Shown here piece after piece: positions 1 through 9,128 of a stretch of DNA of 64,000 bases. Source of the stretch: Glaciecola punicea ACAM 611. GTDB lineage: Bacteria; Pseudomonadota; Gammaproteobacteria; Enterobacterales; Alteromonadaceae. Positions within the stretch are counted from its first letter, which is position 1. Every line of letters begins with the position of its first letter. The notes beneath the pieces were generated by a model. The model had not been told where the DNA came from. It was given only the letters and a program-made list of their open reading frames with translations, and ran no database searches. Location: assembly GCF_000252165.1 (NCBI RefSeq), contig NZ_BAET01000008.1, forward strand, positions 62,001-126,000. Direction: 5' to 3'. The position numbers were made by a program, and so were the translations under genes.

Positions 1-63
1 GCAAGTGTCAATGATCTGCGTAAATTGACACAAAGTGTGCAAAGCGACATGGTGAAAGTATAA
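1..63 (+). CDS. C-terminal end of an upstream gene (partial)
   Basis: The first 20 codons of the window read as one open frame ending in TAA at 61-63. The visible tail (ASVNDLRKLTQSVQSDMVKV) is amphipathic and coiled-coil-like, resembling the end of methyl-accepting chemotaxis proteins, but 20 residues cannot settle the family. The rest of the gene lies outside the window. Confidence 0.4.
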   Translation, partial: ASVNDLRKLTQSVQSDMVKV

Positions 64-157
64 AATCAGCAGTATACTACTCACACATAGATAATCCACC
101 ATGCATTATTAATTAAGCCAAGTTGTGCTTAATGAGCGGTTACTAGTGACGAGATTT

Positions 158-1750
158 ATGCTTTGCGCCTGTAGTCCAGCAAGTAAGTATTTTTATTTTG
201 GAGCAGCTTTGGCCTTTTCAATTAACACCCATACCGTAGCAAATTTTTCGCCCGAAAAAGTCTTAACCTTATTTAAAACCATTGAGGATAGATCCTGGTC
301 TTTTTTACTGGACAGTTGTGCACAATCACACATGGGCGGCCGCTTCGATATTATGGTGCACTCGCCGTGTGTAACCTATGAGTTTGCACAAGGAAAACAT
401 TCACTAAGCGGCAGTTGGACACAATTAAGCACAGAAAAAGCGCATAAAAACAAACCAAATGAAAATGCCACCTCACTAAGTCATCTTTTTAATAATGCAA
501 TATTGAACTCGGTCTGCCCCTATAAAAACTTAGCCAGATTGCAAAAGACGTTTGACGAGTTATTTGATTCTTCATCAATTAGCAACAGCGAGATCCCTTT
601 CGTTGCGGGGGCATTAGGCGTATTTGCCTACGATGGCAATACCTCTTCTGACAATATAAAAAACGATAAACCTCATCAGTACGGATTACCCGATATTAGC
701 GTAGGCTTTTATCATTCAAGTATTGTCTATGACAATCATACCGGCACGCTGCATCTATTTTCAATTGAGAGTAACTTTATTGAAAATAGCCTAAAAAGCA
801 TTGCCAATCTGAGAGACGCACAAGTACAAAAAGATGATTTTTCTTTACTTGAACCGTGGCAATCGAATATGTCAAAGGAAGTGTATTGTCAAAAGTTCAC
901 CAAGATAGAAAAGTATTTGCAGGCGGGCGATTGCTATCAAGTCAATTTTGCACAACGATTTCATGCACAGTACTACGGTAGTGAGTTTGACGCCTACTGC
1001 CGCTTAAGATTGGCGAATAATGCGCCCTTTTCTGCCTATGTGCGTTTACCAAGCAGCACCATTTTGAGTCTTTCGCCTGAGCGTTTTTTATCAGTAAAAG
1101 ACAGAATCGTTGAAACAAAACCTATTAAAGGTACTCGAAAACGCGACCCTGATCCTGTTATAGACAAAGCGCTAAGCGACGATTTGTTAGGCGCTGAAAA
1201 AGATCGCGCTGAGAATTTGATGATCGTCGATTTGTTGCGTAATGATTTAAGCAAGTTCTGCAAACCTCATTCAGTTAAGGTGCCATCACTTTTTTCGTTG
1301 GAAAGTTATCCGGCGGTTCACCATATGGTCAGTACCGTGGTAGGTGAGCTAAAAGATGATGCAAGCGCATACGATTTAATGAAAGGCGCGTTCCCGGGCG
1401 GTTCGATAACAGGGGCGCCCAAGGTACGTGCTATGCAAATCATTCAAGAGATCGAACCTGATAAGCGCGCTATTTATTGCGGCACCATTGGCTATATCGG
1501 AATAAGAGGCGACATTGACACTAATATTTGTATACGCACCCTACTTGCTGAAAATGATAAGCTTGAGCTATCAAAAAAAAGACCTGATGGCGGGTCCAAA
1601 ACGATTTATTGCTGGGCGGGTGGCGGCATTGTGCTTGACTCTAACGACATTGATGAATATATGGAAAGCCTTCATAAAGTTGCTAAAATATTACCCGTAC
1701 TGGAACAAACCTGTATCATAAACACCTCAAAAAGGAAGACCATTAATTGA
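158..1750 (+). CDS. pabB: Aminodeoxychorismate synthase component I
   Basis: PabB aminates chorismate, with ammonia from PabA, to 4-amino-4-deoxychorismate for folate synthesis in the cytoplasm. The protein aligns along its length with E. coli PabB: an N-terminal domain containing GRFDI, then the chorismate-binding domain with GDCYQVN, LSPERF, PIKGT (about residue 320), DRAENLMIVDLLRND, FPGGSITGAPK and a C-terminal AGGGIV. The lysine in PIKGT is the nucleophile that separates PabB from TrpE. The frame is open from a GTG at 125, but I prefer the ATG at 158 (about 530 aa); the N-terminus remains uncertain because neither start has a strong ribosome-binding site. A short charged insertion lies before the final GGG motif. 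Its stop overlaps the start of the Nudix gene, so the two are co-translated. Confidence 0.93.
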   Translation: MLCACSPASKYFYFGAALAFSINTHTVANFSPEKVLTLFKTIEDRSWSFLLDSCAQSHMGGRFDIMVHSPCVTYEFAQGKHSLSGSWTQLSTEKAHKNKPNENATSLSHLFNNAILNSVCPYKNLARLQKTFDELFDSSSISNSEIPFVAGALGVFAYDGNTSSDNIKNDKPHQYGLPDISVGFYHSSIVYDNHTGTLHLFSIESNFIENSLKSIANLRDAQVQKDDFSLLEPWQSNMSKEVYCQKFTKIEKYLQAGDCYQVNFAQRFHAQYYGSEFDAYCRLRLANNAPFSAYVRLPSSTILSLSPERFLSVKDRIVETKPIKGTRKRDPDPVIDKALSDDLLGAEKDRAENLMIVDLLRNDLSKFCKPHSVKVPSLFSLESYPAVHHMVSTVVGELKDDASAYDLMKGAFPGGSITGAPKVRAMQIIQEIEPDKRAIYCGTIGYIGIRGDIDTNICIRTLLAENDKLELSKKRPDGGSKTIYCWAGGGIVLDSNDIDEYMESLHKVAKILPVLEQTCIINTSKRKTIN

Positions 1751-2343
1751 ACGAGCTCGACTTTCTTTCTGCTTTTAATCGCCCATGGTCACTACAGGAA
1801 GCGTCTGATTATCCTTTTTTTGAGGCCAAAAGACCTGCCGCGGTGCTTATTTGTTTATTTCCTAGTAACAATAAACTGCAGGTATTATTCACCCAGCGCG
1901 CGAGTCATTTAAAACATCATGCAGGCCAAGTTTGTTTTCCGGGCGGCAAAGCAGAAAAAACCGACCTCGATTTAGTTGATACTGCTTATCGCGAGGCTCA
2001 AGAAGAAATTGGCCTTCAACGCGAGCATCTGCGTTTATTAGGGCGCTTAGGCACTTACAAAACGATAAGTGGTTTTGCAGTAGTGCCGGTTGTGGCTATT
2101 TACGATAAACCTATCAAATTAGACAGCGACTTAATTATTGATCCAAATGAAGTGGCCAATGTGTTTAGCGTACCATTAGCTTATTTAATGGATACCCAAC
2201 GATATTATGTAGAAATGGTTAAGCGCGAAAAAAATAGTTTCCCGATTTATTTTGTTCCTTATAAAGAACGCATGATATGGGGCGCAACTGCCGGTATTCT
2301 GGCGCAGCTGCAAAAGCATATAACGACTCATTTACTGGTATAA
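1747..2343 (+). CDS. nudL: Nudix hydrolase, probable CoA pyrophosphatase (NudL-like)
   Basis: The protein carries a complete Nudix box at about residues 65-90 (GG-K-A-E ... REAQEEIGL), which binds Mg2+ and hydrolyses X-linked nucleoside diphosphates. The flanking segment VLFTQRASHLKHHAGQVCFP is the UPF0035 signature of CoA diphosphatases, which split CoA into 4'-phosphopantetheine and 3',5'-ADP. Length (198 aa) matches E. coli NudL. The start is a TTG whose last bases form the pabB stop (TTGA); an AAGGA-like site at about 1731-1735 supports it. pabB-nudL adjacency also occurs in enterobacteria. The substrate is inferred from the family signature. Confidence 0.9.
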   Translation: MNELDFLSAFNRPWSLQEASDYPFFEAKRPAAVLICLFPSNNKLQVLFTQRASHLKHHAGQVCFPGGKAEKTDLDLVDTAYREAQEEIGLQREHLRLLGRLGTYKTISGFAVVPVVAIYDKPIKLDSDLIIDPNEVANVFSVPLAYLMDTQRYYVEMVKREKNSFPIYFVPYKERMIWGATAGILAQLQKHITTHLLV

Positions 2344-2479
2344 CTTGCTTTCTACTGTCTAATTAACGTGCTTACTCCTGAACTAATGTATTAATTAATA
2401 AAATAACCATCCATTAATATTTCTAATCGTTAGCATTAGCTAATCTATCGCATTTTTGACTTGTGTTATAGCTATTTTG

Positions 2480-2497
2480 TGTAACAATTATGTTACA
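2480..2497. promoter_or_regulatory. Perfect 7-bp-arm dyad upstream of sdaA, probable operator
   Basis: TGTAACA (2480-2486) and TGTTACA (2491-2497) are exact inverted complements separated by ATTA. The dyad ends 16 bases before the sdaA start. Written as TGTAAC-N6-GTTACA it has the spacing of a TyrR/PhhR box (TGTAAA-N6-TTTACA) with one change per half-site. The regulator is not identified; the symmetry and position are what I see. Confidence 0.55.
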
Positions 2498-2513
2498 ACT
2501 ATTGAGGTGTTTT

Positions 2514-3887
2514 ATGATTAGTGTTTTTGATATGTTCAAAGTGGGCATTGGCCCATCAAGTTCCCATACCGTTGGCCCCATGCGTGCTGCCTTAGATTTT
2601 TGCGAGGAGCTTGTTAGAGACGATCAACTGCATGAAATTACGCATATAAACACCGAGCTTTACGGCTCATTAGGCCAAACGGGTATAGGCCATGGCACCG
2701 GTAAAGCGATAATTTTAGGTTTATTAGGGTTTACGCCCGAAAACGTACCCGTAAAACAAATAGATAGTATGTTAAAAGATGTGGAAAGCACGCGCACACT
2801 GTTATTAATGCATAAGCAGCTTATTACGTTTGCCAAAACAGGCGCAATTGTATTTCATCGGCGTAAAGCCTTGCCTAAGCATGCCAATGGTATGACCTTC
2901 TTTGCGTACAACGACAAAACAATGGTCAAAACTACCACTTACTATTCTATTGGCGGCGGCTTTATTGTAAAAGATGAAGACTTTGAGGCACAAAAACAAG
3001 AAAAATATGCTGTGGCACAAATGGATGCTCCCTTTCCTTTTTCCACTGCCAATGAGCTTTTGCAAATATGCCAGGACAATAGCTTTCGCATTAGCTCCTT
3101 AATGCTAAAAAATGAAACAATGCTGCTGCCAGAAGCCGAAGTTAGAAGACGTTTATTGCATATTTGGTATACTATGCAGGAATGTATCGAAAACGGTAAG
3201 CAAACCGAAGGGATTTTACCCGGCGGGCTAAAAGTACACCGCCGCGCGGCCGCATTGCTAGCGCTATTAGAGAATGAAAAAAGTAACGACCCTATGCTTG
3301 TGATGGACTGGGTAAACTTGTTTGCCTTAGCGGTGAATGAAGAAAATGCCGCTGGAGGCCGTGTAGTGACCGCGCCCACCAACGGCGCTGCCGGCATAAT
3401 TCCTGCCGTAATGAGCTACTATGATAAATTTGTACGCCCCTTGTCTGACGACGCTGCCTGCAGATTCTTACTCACCGCGGCCGCTATTGGTATTTTATAT
3501 AAAAAGAACGCTTCAATTTCAGGCGCTGAAGTTGGCTGCCAAGGCGAGATAGGTGTTGCGTGCTCAATGGCTGCAGGCGCCCTTACTGAAATATTAGGCG
3601 GCTCGGTAAAATCAGTAGAAAACGCCGCCGAAATTGGCATGGAACACAACCTTGGCCTTACCTGTGACCCCGTTGGTGGTTTAGTTCAAGTCCCCTGTAT
3701 TGAGCGTAACGCCATGGGGGCAGTTAAAGCCATTAACGCGTCGCGTCTTGCCTTGAGAGGCACCGGTAATCAGAAGGTATCTTTGGATAAGGTTATAAAG
3801 ACAATGTGGGACACAGGTAATGATATGAAAAGTAAGTATAAAGAAACTGCACGCGGTGGCTTAGCGGTTAATATTATTGAGTGTTAG
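2514..3887 (+). CDS. sdaA: L-serine ammonia-lyase, iron-sulfur dependent, single chain
   Basis: The enzyme deaminates L-serine to pyruvate and ammonia using a [4Fe-4S] cluster. It has the fused architecture of E. coli SdaA: an N-terminal beta domain with [13 protein letters not shown] at the start, and a C-terminal alpha domain with [18 protein letters not shown] and VQVPCIERN. These supply cluster cysteines at about residues 341, 383 and 394. I start at the ATG at 2514 (457 aa, close to the family's usual 454-458) because a GAGG site sits 6 bases upstream. An in-frame ATG at 2490 lies inside the upstream operator dyad and has no ribosome site. The gene is followed by a perfect hairpin shared with convergent cysB. 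Confidence 0.95.
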   Translation: MISVFDMFKVGIGPSSSHTVGPMRAALDFCEELVRDDQLHEITHINTELYGSLGQTGIGHGTGKAIILGLLGFTPENVPVKQIDSMLKDVESTRTLLLMHKQLITFAKTGAIVFHRRKALPKHANGMTFFAYNDKTMVKTTTYYSIGGGFIVKDEDFEAQKQEKYAVAQMDAPFPFSTANELLQICQDNSFRISSLMLKNETMLLPEAEVRRRLLHIWYTMQECIENGKQTEGILPGGLKVHRRAAALLALLENEKSNDPMLVMDWVNLFALAVNEENAAGGRVVTAPTNGAAGIIPAVMSYYDKFVRPLSDDAACRFLLTAAAIGILYKKNASISGAEVGCQGEIGVACSMAAGALTEILGGSVKSVENAAEIGMEHNLGLTCDPVGGLVQVPCIERNAMGAVKAINASRLALRGTGNQKVSLDKVIKTMWDTGNDMKSKYKETARGGLAVNIIEC

Positions 3888-3901
3888 AGGCCGTAAAAAA
3901 T

Positions 3902-3966
3902 TAAAAGGGTCAGGTCCAATTAGCTATTTTTCAAAGAAAAATAGCTAATTGGACCTGACCCTTTTA
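3902..3966. repeat. 65-bp perfect inverted repeat (31-bp arms, AAA loop), REP/MITE-like
   Basis: Bases 3902-3932 and 3936-3966 are exact reverse complements around AAA. The arms contain AAAAGGGTCAGGTCCAATTA. It fills almost the whole space between the convergent sdaA and cysB stops, so it can also terminate transcription in both directions. From memory, GGTCAGGTC-type palindromes are dispersed in many gammaproteobacteria, some near IS200-like REP-associated (Y1) transposases. Only this one copy occurs in the window and no transposase is nearby, so mobility is inference. Confidence 0.85.
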
Positions 3967-3967
3967 C

Positions 3968-5068
<1,101 letters not shown>

Positions 5069-5142
5069 TTAAATAATAGCTAATCTATATGTTTTTTGCA
5101 TATTAAATTTATAGATTTTTTGTAATAGGTATATTTTATTGC

Positions 5143-5156
5143 AAATACATGTATTT
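5143..5156. promoter_or_regulatory. 14-bp palindrome in the cysB upstream region
   Basis: AAATACATGTATTT is a perfect palindrome about 200 bp upstream of cysB, in a 280-bp AT-rich stretch (4943-5222) with no coding frame. It could be an operator of cysB or of a gene now decayed on its other side. The AT-rich setting makes chance occurrence possible. Confidence 0.25.
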
Positions 5157-5222
5157 ATGCGTGTAATGCACATAGGTGCTATAGGGGGTTCAATAAAAAA
5201 TATTAACAGTTCAATTAGGTAG

Positions 5223-5375
5223 ACAAATGATAATGAAATTACCGAAAATTTTGATTCTCCCTATTTAATTAAAGTAATTGACGACGGCTCTAACTACCCC
5301 GATAACATGCTAGAAATGGCAAACGTTAAACTGTCTAATATGTTTATATTCAAGCGGTTAAAAAACGACGAATGA
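5223..5375 (+). pseudogene. Remnant resembling a sensor histidine kinase C-terminus
   Basis: A 50-codon open stretch with no start codon and a TAG just before it ends in TGA. It contains YLIKVIDDGSNYPDNMLEMA, which looks like the N/G1 region of a histidine-kinase ATPase domain (V-I-D-D-G-x-G-Y-P). The second glycine is lost, and the G2 region is missing before a final FKRLKNDE. I read it as a deleted, degraded kinase end. A response-regulator remnant of similar character lies at 22588. The family call rests on one motif. Confidence 0.4.
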
Positions 5376-5502
5376 TCCTGCGTGCACAATACAACAAAGC
5401 AAACATAAGGCCTAAGCTTCTTGCTTAGGAAGAAACAGCATTTTTTGTAGCCTGCAGTTAAGAGTCAATGTAGAAACCTTAACCAATAGAGTACAAAATA
5501 CC

Positions 5503-5772
5503 GTGAGAATAGATGTGCAAGGCTCTGCGCACCAACACATTGAAAAGGGAATTGCTGCGCTTTCTAATCACGAGCCTCAAGGCGATTACACTGACCAGCG
5601 CAAAGTCGAGCTAGAAGCTATACGAAAAAGCCTAGAGATGAATGTTAAAGGCAACAATCTTAAACAGTTAATGGCAGAGAAAGAAAAGAGATTGAATCAC
5701 TTTTTGCGCCCAAGAAAAAATGGTAGCCAGATAAAAGCACATGAATACTTAGGCTTTTTGCTTCAATGCTAG
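5503..5772 (+). CDS. Unrecognised small protein or C-terminal gene remnant
   Basis: The frame is open from 5416 to the stop at 5770-5772, but the only usual start is GTG at 5503 (89 aa), with no clear ribosome-binding site. The product is hydrophilic and probably helical (VELEAIRKSLEMNVKG, QLMAEKEKRLNHFLRPRK), with no signal peptide, membrane segment or motif I recognise. The coding-like sequence continues upstream of the GTG (VNVETLTNRVQNTV), which suggests the C-terminal half of a gene that lost its front. It follows the kinase-like remnant and ends 39 bp before the helicase gene. Confidence 0.4.
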   Translation: MRIDVQGSAHQHIEKGIAALSNHEPQGDYTDQRKVELEAIRKSLEMNVKGNNLKQLMAEKEKRLNHFLRPRKNGSQIKAHEYLGFLLQC

Positions 5773-5811
5773 CTATAATGCTCACATAGACCATATTAAA
5801 GGCGTGTATTT

Positions 5812-7155
5812 TTGTTATTTTCTGAACTTCCCATTGATCATCGAATTGTAAAGAATTTGTCTACGGCTCAATTAAGCGACCTAACGGATATTCAAGCCCA
5901 GGCTATTCCGCACGCCTTATTGAATAAAGATATACTGGCGGCGTCAAAAACTGGCTCAGGCAAAACGCTTGCATTCGTGGTGCCTATGGTTAATAGATTA
6001 TTAACTCAGCGCGCGCTTTCCAAGGCCGATCCTCGCGCCCTAATTCTGGCGCCTACACGTGAATTGGCCAAACAAGTTTATGGTGTTGTACGACAAATAG
6101 TCGCTAATACAACACTACAGGCTAATTTAATCGTAGGCGGTGAAAATTATAATGACCAAGCTAAATTGCTTAGAAAAAACCCGCATATTATTGTTGGAAC
6201 AGCCGGCAGAATTGCCGATCACTTAAACGACAAACAACTTTTTTTACATGGGTTAGAACTGCTAATTTTAGATGAAGCCGACCGTATGCTTGAGCTAGGT
6301 TTCGTTGAACAGTTGGCCATTATTCACTCTCAAGCCGACCATAGGAAACGTCAAACAATGATGTTTTCAGCGACCATTGAGCAGGCACAAATTAAAGAAA
6401 TGACCACGGTGTTGCTAAAAAGCCCACAAAAAATATCGGTTGACGCATCAAACAAACCACACAAAGATATTACGCAAATCTTTTATTTTTCTGATGGTGT
6501 GTCGCAAAAAGATGAACAACTTAGTAAAATTTTACGCATTGTGAATCAAGAGCAAGCCATTGTGTTTACCGCCACGCGAACAGACACGCAGCGAATTACT
6601 GATTTGTTAAATACTCTACACTTAAATGCGGTGGCACTTAACGGCGAGCTATTACAAAACCAACGCAATCAAGTACTGCAAGACTTTAGTAAAGGTAGAT
6701 TTAGCGTATTGGTTTGTACCGACTTAGGCGCTAGAGGCCTAGATATAAGCAATGTTGCTCAAGTCATAAACTATGATTTACCTAAGTTCCCGGAAGAATA
6801 CATTCATCGAATTGGACGCACCGGACGAGCTGGGCGTCAAGGCAGCGCAGCCTCTTTAGTGGGTAAGAAAGATTGGCTCAGCTTTCAGGCAATAAAGGCT
6901 AATTATTTAGACGACGTTAATTTCGGCGCAGTTGACGGCATAAATACAAGGTTTACCGGCATAAAAGCAAGGCCTAAAAAAGTCCTCAAAAAAGTCTATA
7001 GTAAGCCGGCAAAAATTGTGAAAAAAGCACCTAAAGCAACAACTAAACGGATAAATACAATGGGCTCAGTAGATATTGGACATGCACCAATAAAGCGCCA
7101 GGCAAGAAAAATAGAAAATAATTCAGATGACAGCAGACCAGACACAGAAGATTAA
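5812..7155 (+). CDS. DEAD-box ATP-dependent RNA helicase, SrmB-like
   Basis: This is an ATP-dependent RNA unwinding enzyme, probably used in ribosome assembly or RNA turnover. All helicase motifs are present in order: Q motif (LTDIQAQAIP), I (ASKTGSGKT, lysine about residue 50), Ia (PTRELA), II (DEAD, about 154), III (SAT), V (ARGLD) and VI (HRIGRTGRAG, about 331). A lysine-rich tail after residue 385 is typical of RNA-binding extensions. FSELPIDHRIV and the tail organisation resemble SrmB/RhlE; I cannot choose the orthologue with certainty. The start is a TTG preceded by AAAGG at about 5798-5802, and no ATG fits the front of the domain. A weak hairpin follows. Confidence 0.93.
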   Translation: MLFSELPIDHRIVKNLSTAQLSDLTDIQAQAIPHALLNKDILAASKTGSGKTLAFVVPMVNRLLTQRALSKADPRALILAPTRELAKQVYGVVRQIVANTTLQANLIVGGENYNDQAKLLRKNPHIIVGTAGRIADHLNDKQLFLHGLELLILDEADRMLELGFVEQLAIIHSQADHRKRQTMMFSATIEQAQIKEMTTVLLKSPQKISVDASNKPHKDITQIFYFSDGVSQKDEQLSKILRIVNQEQAIVFTATRTDTQRITDLLNTLHLNAVALNGELLQNQRNQVLQDFSKGRFSVLVCTDLGARGLDISNVAQVINYDLPKFPEEYIHRIGRTGRAGRQGSAASLVGKKDWLSFQAIKANYLDDVNFGAVDGINTRFTGIKARPKKVLKKVYSKPAKIVKKAPKATTKRINTMGSVDIGHAPIKRQARKIENNSDDSRPDTED

Positions 7156-7185
7156 AGTTTAGCAGAAAGCCAAAACATAAATTTG

Positions 7186-7208
7186 CGCCAAGTCAACATC
7201 ACTTGGCG
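7186..7208. terminator. Hairpin between the helicase and EF-hand genes
   Basis: CGCCAAGT (7186-7193) pairs with ACTTGGCG (7201-7208) around a 7-base loop, between two convergent genes. The flanking U-tract is poor (TATTAAAA), so termination strength is uncertain. Confidence 0.5.
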
Positions 7209-7241
7209 TATTAAAACTGCCTTAGTAAATCCGGTGTTTAC

Positions 7242-7502
7242 TTAGTATTCCCACCAGCAGTCCTGCCACCATTCCAAAAATTCTTCAAAATCGATATAGC
7301 CGTCACCGTTATCGTCAATCATGTTAAACCCTTCTTGCACATGATTGGCTTTTGTTTTAGGTGACAAAATCGTGAGCATTTCAATAAATTCACGTAAATC
7401 GATTTGACCGTTGTTGTCACTGTCGAAATAATCAAATTCTTTACGAATTTCTGCGATTTTTTCGGGGCTCAGGTCTTCGCTCGCTGATTTTGATTCAGTC
7501 AT
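7242..7502 (-). CDS. Small calmodulin-like EF-hand protein
   Basis: The 86-residue protein has two canonical EF-hand loops: residues 27-38 (DSDNNGQIDLRE) and 63-74 (DDNGDGYIDFEE). Acidic or amide residues sit at loop positions 1, 3, 5, 9 and 12, so both should bind Ca2+. The spacing is that of a paired EF-hand lobe. There is no signal peptide, so it is probably cytoplasmic. The C-terminus is tryptophan-rich (EWWQDCWWEY), a possible contact surface. It is monocistronic and convergent with the helicase; no partner is evident. Its role (buffer, sensor or regulator) is unknown. Confidence 0.9.
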   Translation of the reverse strand: MTESKSASEDLSPEKIAEIRKEFDYFDSDNNGQIDLREFIEMLTILSPKTKANHVQEGFNMIDDNGDGYIDFEEFLEWWQDCWWEY

Positions 7503-7613
7503 GTTATTCCCACTGTAATAAGCTTTTTCAAAGTTTACTCTTTTACCTTGCGCAAAGTCTAGATAAAACTCGACATAGATGATTATTCTTAAGTGCCACT
7601 TACAGCACTCATA

Positions 7614-8630
7614 TTATTGTACTTGTTTATTCTTCGCTAATGCCCTTTCCCGTTGAGCCTGTGCTTTTTCATTTCGCTTTGCGTGCATAAGATCTCTAGC
7701 TTGGGTACCCACATGCTCTTGTGATCTTTGCTTAGCTAAATTAACTTGCTTCTCTCGTTCTCTGAAGCGCGATAGCTGATCTTGCGAATGTCGGCCAAAG
7801 CACGCTGGGCAGGTTACTCCCGCTTCATACTTATCACTTTGCTTGTCTTTTTCGGTAATAGGCAGCCTACAGCCATAGCATTGGTCGTAGATACTTTTTT
7901 CAAGCTCATGATTAACGGCCACTCTATTATCAAACACAAAACAGTCTCCTTGCCATAGAGACTCAGACTGAGGCACATCTTCGAGATATTGCAATATACC
8001 ACCTTGTAAGTGATATACCTCCTCAAAGCCCTGCTCTTTTAAATAAGCGGTCGATTTTTCGCAACGAATACCGCCGGTGCAGTACATTGCCACTTTTTTA
8101 TGCGTGTTTGGGTCAAGCGATTTAGCCACGTATTGAGGAAATTCACGAAATGAATCGGTATGCGGATTAAGCGCGTTCTTAAAAGTGCCTATTTCAATTT
8201 CATAGTCGTTACGAGTATCTATCACTGTAACCTCAGGGTCCAAGATTAGGGCGTTCCAATCTTTTGCAGCAATGTAGGTCCCTACTGACTTTGAGGGAAC
8301 TATACCCTCTACACCCATTGTTACTATTTCTTTTTTGAGCTTTACTTTTGTGCGGTAAAATGGCTGCTCTGCATGCCATGAGAACTTATGCGAAATAGGA
8401 AAGATACGCGAGTCAGCGTTTAAATGTCGAAGTAAATTATCGATGCCCTCTTGAGGGCCCGAAACCGTCCCATTGATCCCTTCGTGAGCCAATAAAATAG
8501 TCCCTCTTATATGCTGAGACTCCATAAACTGGCGCAACGGTTCACGCATTTCCACATAGTTATGTAAGGTCACAAACTTATACAGCGCACAAACTAAATA
8601 TGCGGCGTTTTCTCCGTTGTTATGATTCAT
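7614..8630 (-). CDS. trhO: tRNA uridine(34) hydroxylase TrhO (YceA, rhodanese family)
   Basis: TrhO hydroxylates U34 of certain tRNAs with oxygen, the oxygen-dependent route to 5-hydroxyuridine, precursor of cmo5U/mcmo5U. The protein has the UPF0176 N-terminal domain ([20 protein letters not shown]), a rhodanese domain with [13 protein letters not shown] and the cysteine loop [12 protein letters not shown] (about residue 180), then a CxxC...CxxC segment (CYGC, CPAC) probably binding zinc. I start at the ATG at 8630; 15 upstream codons are open but extend past the family's usual start, and AAGGA lies about 12 bases before this ATG. cmoM, which methylates cmo5U, is also in the window at 23.7 kb, so two steps of one wobble-modification pathway are present though unlinked. 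Confidence 0.92.
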   Translation of the reverse strand: MNHNNGENAAYLVCALYKFVTLHNYVEMREPLRQFMESQHIRGTILLAHEGINGTVSGPQEGIDNLLRHLNADSRIFPISHKFSWHAEQPFYRTKVKLKKEIVTMGVEGIVPSKSVGTYIAAKDWNALILDPEVTVIDTRNDYEIEIGTFKNALNPHTDSFREFPQYVAKSLDPNTHKKVAMYCTGGIRCEKSTAYLKEQGFEEVYHLQGGILQYLEDVPQSESLWQGDCFVFDNRVAVNHELEKSIYDQCYGCRLPITEKDKQSDKYEAGVTCPACFGRHSQDQLSRFREREKQVNLAKQRSQEHVGTQARDLMHAKRNEKAQAQRERALAKNKQVQ

Positions 8631-8767
8631 TTTCGTTGTTTTTCCTTTGCGAGTTGGAACGTAAAACCAAGGCAAAATTGCGCCACGATATTAGCACAGG
8701 GGGACTTTAATGGCTAATCTGGCAGAACTGATCGTTAGATATTATAAATGTACTACTTTAAACAAGC

Positions 8768-9109
8768 CTATAGCTGCAGACTCGAAACTTCAGTGATGTT
8801 CTCAAACATTGTGTCTACAAACTCGGGGCACAATAATTCCCACTGAAGCTGTTGTTTGTTATGATTCAAATTGAACGCTTTTGGAGAAGGTTTTTCAGGC
8901 TGAACTAATCGAGTGCTGTGACCTGAAAGCGCCGTTTGCGAGTGACTGGTCTTAGCCTTAAAAGCATTGTAAAAACACTGAAAGTAATCATTTGGTGCAG
9001 ATAGCAGAGCTATATCGGTTTATATCAGGTATGCCCTTAAAGTCGGTTCACAAGGCGAATTTTGAGAATCTGCGGGCAGAAGTAGAAGAAATTTTTTTAT
9101 GAGCCTCTG
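8768..9109 (-). pseudogene. Unidentified gene remnant on the minus strand
   Basis: Read on the minus strand, 8768-9109 is one coding-like frame interrupted by a single TAA at 9020-9022 and lacking any ATG/GTG/TTG start at its front. The two halves join sensibly (LRAYLI-stop-TDIALLSAPNDYFQCFYNAFKAK) and run on to LQWELLCPEFVDTMFENITE before the terminal TAG. The composition looks like protein rather than random AT-rich DNA. I recognise no family. This accounts for most of the 498-bp space between trhO and the next gene. Confidence 0.3.
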
Positions 9110-9128
9110 CTACTTTTACATAACTATC

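Noticed and set aside
2942-3397. A 151-codon minus-strand frame within sdaA
   Set aside because: Shadow of the sdaA coding sequence, with no independent support.
5411-5429. CCTAAGC/GCTTAGG hairpin as a terminator
   Set aside because: Seven-base stem followed by AAGAAACAGC before any T-run, so not a canonical terminator; it lies in a decayed patch.
9030-9104. Short plus-strand peptide frame beginning MPLKSVHKANFENL
   Set aside because: Only 23 codons from its ATG, no ribosome site, and it overlaps the better-supported minus-strand remnant.
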